From positions 16,125 through 80,124 of the forward strand of contig DHMO01000030.1 in NCBI GenBank assembly GCA_002405835.1: a stretch of DNA of 64,000 nt, read 5' to 3'. Source of the DNA: Lentisphaeria bacterium UBA4640. GTDB taxonomy: Bacteria; Verrucomicrobiota; Lentisphaeria; Victivallales; UBA1829. The translations under genes and the position numbers were made by a program. Below the pieces are notes generated by a model. It made no database searches and was not told the origin of the DNA. It saw nothing but the letters and a program-made list of their open reading frames with translations. How positions within the stretch are numbered: the first letter of the stretch is position 1; every line of letters begins with the position of its first letter. Positions 1-7,582 of this stretch are shown here, in pieces.

Positions 1-45
1 GCAATCCGCAGCTGGCTCAAGGATGTTATCACAATCAAAAAATGA
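1..45 (+). CDS. C-terminal end of an unidentified protein (partial)
   Basis: Reading from base 1 in frame gives the tail AIRSWLKDVITIKK followed by TGA at 43-45. The amphipathic ending and the fact that the next gene's ribosome site (AGGTGA, 46-51) sits directly on this stop suggest a real upstream gene in the same operon. The ending would fit a flavodoxin-like or reductase protein, but 14 residues are too few to name it. Confidence 0.4.
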   Translation, partial: AIRSWLKDVITIKK

Positions 46-53
46 GGTGACGC

Positions 54-1106
54 ATGAGAACTCTGTTCGGAATTATCCTCGCTCTGTTCTGCACTGCAAC
101 TTTTCTGGAGGCAAAGGAAATGAACGCATTGAGCACCAATGAACGCAATCTCGCAGCCATCGCCGCAAACACCGCACGCGGCGATATGGCAAATCTGAAA
201 ACCGCCCTGAACAAAGGTCTCGACGAGGGACTCGCCGTCAATGAAATCAAAGAGGTTCTGACTCAGCTTTACGCCTACTGCGGATTCCCGCGCAGCCTGA
301 ACGCGCTCGGAAACTTCATGAGCGTGGTTCAGGAACGCGCCGCAAAAGGAATCAAGGACAACGACGGCAAACTGCCGGGTCCGCTCCCAGCCGGCAAGAG
401 CATCGACTTCGGAACCGCAAATCAGACAAAACTCTGCGGACGCGAAGTCAAAGGCGCTCTGTTCGACTTCGCACCTGCGATCGACTTCTATCTGAAAGCG
501 CATCTGTTCGGCGACATTTTCGGACGCGACAATCTGGACTGGAAGACACGTGAAATTGCGACAATCGCCGCTCTCGCCGCGCTCCCCGGGGCAGATTCCC
601 AGCTCAAATCACACATCGGCATCGGCAAGCACAACGGCGTGACCGATGAACAGGTCCGTGAAATTCTCGCCCTCGTCGCTCAGAATGAATACGGCGTGCC
701 GCGCATCAGCGACTTCCCCGTCGGGCAGGAAAACACCGCATATGCGAAATACTTCAGCGGCAAATCCTACCTCGCCCGCCTGGCGAAAGACGAACGCCTG
801 AACGTCCCTGTTGCGAACGTCACCTTTGAACCCGGATGCCGCAACAACTGGCACAGTCATACGGGCGGACAGCTTCTGATCGCCGTCGGCGGAGTCGGCT
901 TCTATCAGGAGCGGGGCAAAGCCGCGCGCAAACTGCTCCCCGGCGACGTCGTCGAGATTCCGCCCAATACAGATCACTGGCACGGAGCCGCGCCGGACAG
1001 CTGGTTCTCGCATCTCGCCATTGAGTGCAATCCGAAAACCAACAAAAATACCTGGCTCGAACCCGTCAGCGACACAGACTACGCCGCGGCGACGAAAGGC
1101 AGATAA
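54..1106 (+). CDS. Secreted carboxymuconolactone decarboxylase-cupin fusion protein
   Basis: The 350-residue product starts with a signal peptide (about residues 1-20). Two carboxymuconolactone decarboxylase (AhpD-like) modules follow at about 30-110 and 130-220. A C-terminal cupin spans about 245-335, with the metal-binding pattern WHSH and a second cluster DHWHG. Proteins of this double-CMD plus cupin type occur in redox or aromatic-compound clusters with flavodoxins, aldo/keto reductases and small monooxygenases; the true substrate is usually unknown. The CMD modules lack an obvious CxxC pair, so peroxidase activity is not assured. The start is chosen because AGGTGA lies just upstream and the signal peptide begins at this ATG. 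The next gene begins three bases after the stop, so the two are probably cotranscribed. Confidence 0.8.
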   Translation: MRTLFGIILALFCTATFLEAKEMNALSTNERNLAAIAANTARGDMANLKTALNKGLDEGLAVNEIKEVLTQLYAYCGFPRSLNALGNFMSVVQERAAKGIKDNDGKLPGPLPAGKSIDFGTANQTKLCGREVKGALFDFAPAIDFYLKAHLFGDIFGRDNLDWKTREIATIAALAALPGADSQLKSHIGIGKHNGVTDEQVREILALVAQNEYGVPRISDFPVGQENTAYAKYFSGKSYLARLAKDERLNVPVANVTFEPGCRNNWHSHTGGQLLIAVGGVGFYQERGKAARKLLPGDVVEIPPNTDHWHGAAPDSWFSHLAIECNPKTNKNTWLEPVSDTDYAAATKGR

Positions 1107-1109
1107 CCG

Positions 1110-1514
1110 ATGCGCCGCGCAGAAATCTGTCTCATAAGCATGATTCTCTGTGCGGCGCTCTGCACCGCGGCGCAGACGGAAAGGCAGCACATTATGCCCC
1201 CGGAAAGCATTGTCCGTGTTTCCGAAATAACGGTCGATCCCGCACATCTTCAGGAATATCTATCCTTTGTATCCGAGTGCGGACGCGAATCCATGCGTCT
1301 TGAACCCGGCGTGCTGTTCATGTTCTCCATGCAGGACAAAGAGCATCCGGAGCGGATCACCATTCTGGAAATCTATTCCGGCAGAGCGGCTTATGAACAC
1401 CACATTCAGACTCCGCATTTTCAGAAGTACAAGCAGGGAACTTTGAAAATGGTGCAGACACTGAAGCTGCGCGATCAGATCCCCCTTGTTCCGGAAATGA
1501 AAACGAAAGAGTGA
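1110..1514 (+). CDS. Putative quinol monooxygenase, ABM domain, exported
   Basis: A 134-residue protein with a hydrophobic N-terminus (residues 1-21) that looks like a signal peptide, followed by one antibiotic-biosynthesis-monooxygenase (ABM) ferredoxin-like domain. Visible family features are the opening strand (VRVSEITVDP), the E-P-G-x-L core near residue 70 and the Y-x-x-H-x-x-x-x-H-F segment near residues 91-100. Relatives (YgiN/HmoA-like) act on quinols or oxidise small aromatics without cofactors. It lies in the CMD-cupin operon, which fits a role in quinone or xenobiotic handling. An internal ATG at 1194 could also start the domain without the leader, so export is likely but not certain. 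Confidence 0.72.
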   Translation: MRRAEICLISMILCAALCTAAQTERQHIMPPESIVRVSEITVDPAHLQEYLSFVSECGRESMRLEPGVLFMFSMQDKEHPERITILEIYSGRAAYEHHIQTPHFQKYKQGTLKMVQTLKLRDQIPLVPEMKTKE

Positions 1515-1525
1515 AAGGATAAAAA

Positions 1526-1610
1526 ATGACCACAGAAAACAAAGGAATGTCCCGCCGCGAATTTCTCAAGACCGCAGCAGGCATACGAACTGGGCAAAAA
1601 GATTTGGTGA
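1526..1610 (+). pseudogene. Decayed Tat-signal gene fragment fused to a foreign C-terminus
   Basis: The frame starting at ATG 1526 has a good ribosome site (GAAAGGA) and encodes a twin-arginine signal start, MSRREFLKTAAG, as in exported aldo/keto reductases and oxidoreductases. After codon 20 it becomes unrelated low-quality sequence. In the next frame bases 1581-1610 read AYELGKKIW and then TGA, which resembles the end of a flavodoxin or oxidoreductase. The simplest reading is an internal deletion that joined the first bases of one gene to the last bases of the same or another gene. The in-frame extension to 1963 overlaps the real lipoprotein gene and has no protein-like character, so I do not count it as coding. 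Confidence 0.55.
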
Positions 1611-1655
1611 CCGGTTACAGGCAGCTGACTCCGCAGGCTCTTTTTCAACAGCAAG

Positions 1656-1683
1656 TTGCAAATCAGATTTTTTATGATATATT
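1656..1683 (+). promoter_or_regulatory. Sigma-70-type promoter for the lipoprotein gene
   Basis: TTGCAA (1656-1661) and TATATT (1678-1683) are separated by 16 bases and stand about 30 bases before the lipoprotein ATG. The interval is AT-rich, unlike the flanking genes. Confidence 0.4.
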
Positions 1684-1715
1684 GAATCAAAAATTATCTG
1701 AAAGGAATTTATTCC

Positions 1716-2255
1716 ATGCATGCTTCGCAAATAAAGAACTTCTGCCGCGTCCTGACGTGTCTGCTCGCCGCGCTCATCTTCTCCGGCTGCTCGTCCGAAG
1801 ACAAAAAGGAAAACCGCGGGGAGAGAGTCTACCGGAAACTCAAAAACTATACACTCAATCTATCCATCATCTCGACAAAGGGCGAATACCGGAGGACGGA
1901 AGCGAACCCTGTGCTGCGCTTCTCCGTCAAGAACGCAGGGGCAAACCAGCTCGCCATCCATGAATGGAAAATGCACGAACAGGAGAACATCCGCGTGCTC
2001 TATGCGCCGTGTCCCGTGCGCGGTTCCGCAAAGGACATTCCGGCGGAACAATGGAAAATCTCCGAACGCGTCATGCTGAAAAACTCCGTTCCGCGCTACC
2101 CGCTCGAACTCGCGCCGAACAACGCGGTGCTCGTCGATGTGCCGCTGCTCTTCCTCCGGACGCTCGACAAACCCGGACGGTATGCCGTGAAGGGCGAACT
2201 GGATCTCCAGTCCGTCTCCGCACAGAGTCTGCCCATTGAAATTGAAATCCGCTGA
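1716..2255 (+). CDS. Lipoprotein of unknown function
   Basis: The 179-residue product has a clear lipoprotein signal: a basic start, hydrophobic core LLAALIF and lipobox SGCS with Cys near residue 25. The mature part is predicted all-beta and resembles an immunoglobulin-like or BsuPI-type intracellular proteinase inhibitor fold, with the phrase LRFSVKNAG near residues 66-74 followed later by P-G-R-Y. I do not recognise a named family. An AAGGAA ribosome site precedes the chosen ATG. The debranching enzyme begins 14 bases downstream, so they may share a transcript, although a periplasmic lipoprotein and a cytoplasmic enzyme need not be linked in function. Confidence 0.72.
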   Translation: MHASQIKNFCRVLTCLLAALIFSGCSSEDKKENRGERVYRKLKNYTLNLSIISTKGEYRRTEANPVLRFSVKNAGANQLAIHEWKMHEQENIRVLYAPCPVRGSAKDIPAEQWKISERVMLKNSVPRYPLELAPNNAVLVDVPLLFLRTLDKPGRYAVKGELDLQSVSAQSLPIEIEIR

Positions 2256-2269
2256 ACAGGAATGAAATC

Positions 2270-5200
2270 ATGAAACCAACCCAGACCCCCGAACCAGGAA
2301 TCCATCAGCTGCTCTATACCGGCGACGTCTTTCAGGTCACTCTCAAAACCTCCGGCGCAGGACGCGCATTTCTCCGAACCAACCTCGGCAACGCCGCGGT
2401 CCGCCGCGCCGAAACCATCTCCGTCGTCGACCGCGGTCTCGCATCTCCCGGACAGGACTGGCACGACATCCCCATGACCGATCTCGGAAACGGCGAATTC
2501 ACCATCCGCCTCGCGCTCGTCGAAACCGGACATTTCGAGGCAAAAGCCTTTTTCGTTCCCGAAAACTCCTCCGCCGAACAGTGGCCGGACGGACAGAACA
2601 TCCATGTCAACGTCTCCCCCGCGCCCTACTGCTGCGCCAACTCCATCTACTGCGCATTCGTCCGGCAGTTCGGGGAAAACAAAACGCTCGCTTCCACCGA
2701 CCGCTCGCTCCGGCCGCTCCGCGCAACGGCGGAAAGCGAACTCGATCATGAAAACTACACCGTCATCCCCTCCTCCGGAACGTTCCGCGCGCTGATCCGC
2801 GAACTTGATCACATCTTCGACCGCATGAAGTGCCGCATCCTGCATCTGCTGCCCGTCAACCCGACCCCGACCGTTTACGGGCGCATGGGACGCTTCGGCA
2901 GCCCCTACGCTTCGCTCGACTTCACCGCGGTCAACCCCGAACTCGCCGAATTCGATAAAACCGCGACTCCGCTGGAACAGTTCCTCGAACTCGTCGACGC
3001 GGTACACAGCAAAAACGGCAAGCTCTTCATCGACATCGCGGTCAACCACACCGGCTGGGCGTCAAAAATCCATGAAATCCACCCCGAATGGCTCAAACGC
3101 CGCGATGACGGAACCATCGTCTCCCCCGGCGCGTGGGGCACGGTCTGGGAGGATCTCACCGAACTCGATTACTCCAAAAAAGATCTCTGGAAATATATCG
3201 CAGACGTCTTCATCATCTGGTGTCAGCGCGGCGTGGACGGCTTCCGCTGCGACGCCGGTTACATGATCCCCGTTCCCGCATGGGAATACATCATCGCCCG
3301 CGTCCGCGAGCAGTTCCCCGACATCATTTTCCTGCTAGAGGGACTCGGCGGCGATCCAGCGGTCACCACACGCCTGCTCGATTACGCCAACATGAACTGG
3401 GCCTATTCCGAACTGTTCCAGAACTATTCCAAAGAACAGATCGAAGGATATCTGAACTACGCATGGCGCGAATCCAACGGAAACGGACTCATGGTTCACT
3501 ACGCGGAAACACATGACAACTCACGTCTCGCCGCCGTCTCCGAAAACTATGCGCGGATGCGCACAGCACTCTCCGCGCTCGCTTCCGTCAACGGCGCATT
3601 CGGATTCGCGAACGGCGTCGAATGGTTCGCAAAAGAGAAAATCGACGTTCATGAATCACGCGGACTCTCCTGGGGAGCGACGCCGAACCTCGTCGAATTC
3701 ATCGGCAGACTCAACACGCTCCTCCTGACCGTTCCCGCATTCCACAACGGCGCAAGCATGGCGTTTCTCAACTCCGGCTCGCCGAACGCTGTGCTCTTCC
3801 GCCGCACGGACGCTTCCGGAACCGGAACGGTTCTCTGCGCGCTCAATCTCGACTGCGAACATCCGGCGCTCATCCAGTGGAACGCCGACGACGCCGGAGC
3901 CTGCGGACTCGCGGCTTATGACCTGATCTCCGCCCGGACCGTCGACGTCAAACCCGCAGGAGAAAAGCGCTTCCAGCTTGAGCTCGCCCCCGGCGAAGCG
4001 CTCTGCCTCTCCGGCAACCCGGAGGATCTCCTCCGCATCCGCGAAGCCAGCGCAAAGATTTTCGACCGCTTCTCCAAGAGCGAAGTTCAGGAGGCGCAGG
4101 CAATGGCGCTCAAATGCATCGCATTCCTCCGCCGCTCCGTCGTGCTCCAGCCCGGCGACGACCAGAATGCCGCGGCGAAAGCGCTCCTCGAATCCCCGGA
4201 AGCATATCTCAAGACGCTCCAGCCGGATCTCAAGGATCATCCGTATGTTCTCTGGAACTGGCCGGAAGACGCTCACCGGAAAGTAATGGTTCCGCCGGGA
4301 AAATTCATCCTCGCCGTCGCCCCGTTCCGCTTCCGCGCCTCGCTGAACATCGAAAACGGAAATCCGCAGGAACACAACAGCCTTGTCGATGCGCGAGGAC
4401 GCCACTTCGCGATCTTTTATCCGCAGACACAGGAGCTGCCGCACAAACGCGCCGTCATCCGCTTCTCCGCATTCTCCGGAGGGAAAGTGCAGCGGTCGGA
4501 AGGACATCTCCTGCTGCTTGCACCCGACATTCTCGCAACCGCGCTCAGCTACTCGCATGACTACATCCGAAAATACGCCCCGCTCACCTGCATGCAGGCG
4601 AACGGACGCGGCGCACTCATGCATCTGCGTCTCGACCAGCCGGACGTCTCCTCGCGCTACGACGCCGTCATGCTCGCAAACCTCAGCCCGGATCACCCGG
4701 AAGACCGCCACATCATGTTCCGCCGTCTGCGCGTCTGGGTGCTTCACCACGCACGGACCCAGGAGGTTTCGCTCGTCTGTCTCCGCAACTTTGAACGCGC
4801 CGCGGACGGCGGCTGCATCTGGAACTATCACGTCCCGACCGGAAACGGACTTTACACGGATATCAGCCTCAAAATCGAAATGGTCGCAGGCAAAAACCAG
4901 ACCAAAGTTTCATTCCTCCGCCGCGATACGCACGGACGCGAATATCTGGAGCCGGAAAACCCGGTGAAACTCATCGTCCGCCCCGATGTCGAAGACCGCA
5001 ACTTCCATTATTCAACCAAGGCGAACGGACTGGAATCCGTCTGGCCCGGCAAGGTCAACTTCCGTGAACGCGGATTCGATTTCACGCCCGCCCCCGGCCG
5101 CACACTCGCCCTGACCGCAGGTTCCGGACGCTTCGTCCCCGCCGCCGAATGGAACTACATGCTCTGGCAGCCGAACGAAGCAGCGCGCGGACTCGATCCA

Positions 5201-6553
5201 TACTCCGATGTGTACAGCCCCGGCTACTTTGAAATCAGTCTGACGGGCGGCGGCTCCGTGCAGATCGCGGCCTCCATCCTGACCGATACGGAACCCGATG
5301 CGCTTCCGCCTGCCAAAGTCACGCCCACCGATTTCCGCGCCGCAACGGATTCCGGAATCGAAACGAACATGCTCGACGCCATGCGCGCATTCGTCGTCAA
5401 ACGCGGCAGCCTCAAAACCGTCATCGCCGGCTATCCGTGGTTCCTCGACTGGGGACGCGACACGCTCATTGCCGCACGCGGACTCATCGCCGCACGCGAA
5501 TTCCGCAATGACGTCAAAGCCATCATCCGCCAGTTCGCCATGTTCGCGGATCACGGCACGATCCCGAACATCATCCACGGCGACACGGTCGGCAACCGCG
5601 ACACAAGCGACGCACAGCTCTGGCTCTTCACAGCCGTTGAAGACCTCTGCAAAGCAGAACGTTCCAACAACTTCCTCAAAACCGAAGTCCGCTCCGGCAA
5701 AACCATTCTCGACCAACTTGAGGAAATCGCCTCCGACCTCATCGCCGGAACGCCGAACGGAATCAAAGCCGATCCGGAATCCGGACTCGTCTTCAGTCCG
5801 CCGCACTTCACCTGGATGGACACCAATTATCCCGCCGGAACACCGCGCGAGGGCTATCCCATCGAAATCCAGGCGCTCTGGTTCGCCGCGCTCCGCTTCC
5901 TCTCGACCGTCTCCGCAACACCTGAGCGCTGGAAAAAACTTGCGGAACAGGTCCGCAACTCCATCCGCACCCTGTTCCTTTCGGACGACGGCAAATATCT
6001 CTCCGACTGTCTGCACTGCACAGCCGGAACGCCTGCGGCGAGGGCGGTGAAGGACGATCATATCCGCCCGAATCAGATCTTTGCAATCACACTCGGCGCG
6101 ATCGATGACAAGGAGCTCGGACGTTCGATTCTGGACGCCGCCGCCTGTCTGCTGATTCCCGGTGCAATCCGGAGTCTCGCGGACAAGCCGACGCGTTATC
6201 CGCTCCCCGTCCGCGGCATGAACGAAAACCTTCTCAACGATCCGTCGCGTCCCTACTGGGGACATTACGAGGGGGACGAGGACACGCGCCGCAAACCCGC
6301 CTACCACAATGGAACCGCATGGACCTGGCCCTTCCCGTCGTACTGCGAAGCCTACGCGATGATGTATGAAAAAACGGGCGCGGCGGTTGCGCGTTCGCTG
6401 CTCTCTTCGTGCGAAATGATCATGCGCAACGGCTGCGTCGGTCAGCTCGCCGAGATTCTGGACGGCGACTATCCGCACACCCAGCGCGGCTGCGACGCTC
6501 AGGCATGGGGCGTCACGGAGTACTACCGCGTCTGGAAACTGCTTCACCGCTGA
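2270..6553 (+). CDS. Bifunctional glycogen debranching enzyme (GH13-GH133 fusion)
   Basis: The 1427-residue protein joins two catalytic units. The N-terminal half has a GH13 alpha-amylase barrel: GFRCDAG with the nucleophile Asp328, LLEG with the acid/base Glu357, and ETHDNS with Asp416. The C-terminal part is an amylo-alpha-1,6-glucosidase (GH133) alpha/alpha toroid starting near residue 1055 (YPWFLDWGRD) and including GDTVGNRDTSDAQLW and the late HNGTAWTWPFP segment. The arrangement matches the eukaryotic and some bacterial debranching enzymes, in which the GH13 part moves maltotriosyl stubs and the GH133 part removes the remaining alpha-1,6 glucose. No signal peptide is present, so it should act on cytoplasmic glycogen. 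About 400 residues between the two units are predicted beta-rich linker or binding domains. Start at ATG 2270 follows AGGAATG. Confidence 0.9.
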   Translation: MKPTQTPEPGIHQLLYTGDVFQVTLKTSGAGRAFLRTNLGNAAVRRAETISVVDRGLASPGQDWHDIPMTDLGNGEFTIRLALVETGHFEAKAFFVPENSSAEQWPDGQNIHVNVSPAPYCCANSIYCAFVRQFGENKTLASTDRSLRPLRATAESELDHENYTVIPSSGTFRALIRELDHIFDRMKCRILHLLPVNPTPTVYGRMGRFGSPYASLDFTAVNPELAEFDKTATPLEQFLELVDAVHSKNGKLFIDIAVNHTGWASKIHEIHPEWLKRRDDGTIVSPGAWGTVWEDLTELDYSKKDLWKYIADVFIIWCQRGVDGFRCDAGYMIPVPAWEYIIARVREQFPDIIFLLEGLGGDPAVTTRLLDYANMNWAYSELFQNYSKEQIEGYLNYAWRESNGNGLMVHYAETHDNSRLAAVSENYARMRTALSALASVNGAFGFANGVEWFAKEKIDVHESRGLSWGATPNLVEFIGRLNTLLLTVPAFHNGASMAFLNSGSPNAVLFRRTDASGTGTVLCALNLDCEHPALIQWNADDAGACGLAAYDLISARTVDVKPAGEKRFQLELAPGEALCLSGNPEDLLRIREASAKIFDRFSKSEVQEAQAMALKCIAFLRRSVVLQPGDDQNAAAKALLESPEAYLKTLQPDLKDHPYVLWNWPEDAHRKVMVPPGKFILAVAPFRFRASLNIENGNPQEHNSLVDARGRHFAIFYPQTQELPHKRAVIRFSAFSGGKVQRSEGHLLLLAPDILATALSYSHDYIRKYAPLTCMQANGRGALMHLRLDQPDVSSRYDAVMLANLSPDHPEDRHIMFRRLRVWVLHHARTQEVSLVCLRNFERAADGGCIWNYHVPTGNGLYTDISLKIEMVAGKNQTKVSFLRRDTHGREYLEPENPVKLIVRPDVEDRNFHYSTKANGLESVWPGKVNFRERGFDFTPAPGRTLALTAGSGRFVPAAEWNYMLWQPNEAARGLDPYSDVYSPGYFEISLTGGGSVQIAASILTDTEPDALPPAKVTPTDFRAATDSGIETNMLDAMRAFVVKRGSLKTVIAGYPWFLDWGRDTLIAARGLIAAREFRNDVKAIIRQFAMFADHGTIPNIIHGDTVGNRDTSDAQLWLFTAVEDLCKAERSNNFLKTEVRSGKTILDQLEEIASDLIAGTPNGIKADPESGLVFSPPHFTWMDTNYPAGTPREGYPIEIQALWFAALRFLSTVSATPERWKKLAEQVRNSIRTLFLSDDGKYLSDCLHCTAGTPAARAVKDDHIRPNQIFAITLGAIDDKELGRSILDAAACLLIPGAIRSLADKPTRYPLPVRGMNENLLNDPSRPYWGHYEGDEDTRRKPAYHNGTAWTWPFPSYCEAYAMMYEKTGAAVARSLLSSCEMIMRNGCVGQLAEILDGDYPHTQRGCDAQAWGVTEYYRVWKLLHR

Positions 6554-6628
6554 CACACGGAGAAGTCGCGGGAAACGCCCGCAAAGAGGCGGAAAAGAAA
6601 CTGGGACGGATGAGTCCGAAGGGAAGAA

Positions 6629-7582
6629 TTAATCTTTTTTGCTCTTCCCCGGCTCCAGAACGGCTTTCATATAGCCGAAAATGTTGTGCCCCTCGTACAG
6701 CAGAGGCACCGGAACGGTCCGGGTGTAAGCTCCGCCGGTCCGGTCCGTCCGCACCATCATCATCCGGAAACGGTCTCCGGCGCGGGGTCCGCGGTTCCAC
6801 CACGGACCATACTGCTCCGCCAGCGGAATGCAAAGCTCGACGGCATACCCGTCCGCAGTCCGACGCGCCGCACACTTCGCTCCTGTGGGGAAATCATCGC
6901 AGATCCGAATCCACGAACCGCGGGGATCGTTGATGTGAACCAGACTCCAGAGTTCGCTTTCCGGATTGACCAGGTATTCATAATAGAGAAGAGATTTTTC
7001 ATCCGGACGGATAAACAGTTCAAACGCATCGCCGAGATAAAGCGGCGTTTCGTCCGGCGTATCAAAACGTCCGCGGTATGCAGCAACTTCCGGATCCCGG
7101 AATTCCGCGGCAGCATAAAGATTCTTTCCCGACCAGCCGACACGCCAGACGCTCCGGATGTCTTTCAGCGGCTCCGTCCGGTTCAGCAGATATTCCTCGC
7201 GGAAAACAACCGCATCCGCCCACTCCCGCTCTCCGGCTGTCCCGTCAATATCCGGCGGCGTTTCCAGATACGGAACTGAAACTTCCGCAACCGGAATTTT
7301 CCAGTGCAGACCTGTCTGCACCTCATCGTAAATCCGGGCAAAAAGCCTAACGGCGGAGGCATGACGCGGATGACTCGGATTTTTCACCCGCTCGGCAACA
7401 TGTTCCCAGCCTCCGCGAAGCTGTGCGGAATAACGCGCCGGAGAATCCAGTGCGCCGCGGTAAAACGCCGGGTCTGCAAATTCCATCGCCTTCCGCATCT
7501 CTTCCGGCGAAAAGCCCTCCTCTTTGCCGGACAGGATGAAGAATGCCGAAAAAAGAAACAGAACCGCGGCGTATTTCATCAT
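6629..7582 (-). CDS. Secreted CBM9-like carbohydrate-binding protein
   Basis: The 317-residue product has a signal peptide (about 1-19). After a helical spacer, a family-9-type carbohydrate-binding beta-sandwich starts near residue 110 with the diagnostic opening IDGTAGEREW, followed by LYAAAEFRDPEV, GDAFELFIRPDE and a late GYAVELCIPL. This CBM9/DOMON-like fold binds sugars or carries oxidoreductase modules. It is the last gene of the minus-strand cassette LacI, pseudopilin, large hydrolase, and its ATG overlaps the stop of the hydrolase gene by four bases, so they are translationally coupled. No catalytic domain is visible. Confidence 0.78.
   Translation of the reverse strand: MMKYAAVLFLFSAFFILSGKEEGFSPEEMRKAMEFADPAFYRGALDSPARYSAQLRGGWEHVAERVKNPSHPRHASAVRLFARIYDEVQTGLHWKIPVAEVSVPYLETPPDIDGTAGEREWADAVVFREEYLLNRTEPLKDIRSVWRVGWSGKNLYAAAEFRDPEVAAYRGRFDTPDETPLYLGDAFELFIRPDEKSLLYYEYLVNPESELWSLVHINDPRGSWIRICDDFPTGAKCAARRTADGYAVELCIPLAEQYGPWWNRGPRAGDRFRMMMVRTDRTGGAYTRTVPVPLLYEGHNIFGYMKAVLEPGKSKKD

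Noticed and set aside
1611..1963. Extension of the Tat-signal frame to 1963
   Set aside because: It overlaps the lipoprotein gene, lacks protein-like composition and is out of register with the recognisable C-terminal fragment.
5012..6556. Minus-strand open frame of 514 codons
   Set aside because: Antisense to the GH133 part of the debranching enzyme, which is clearly the real gene.
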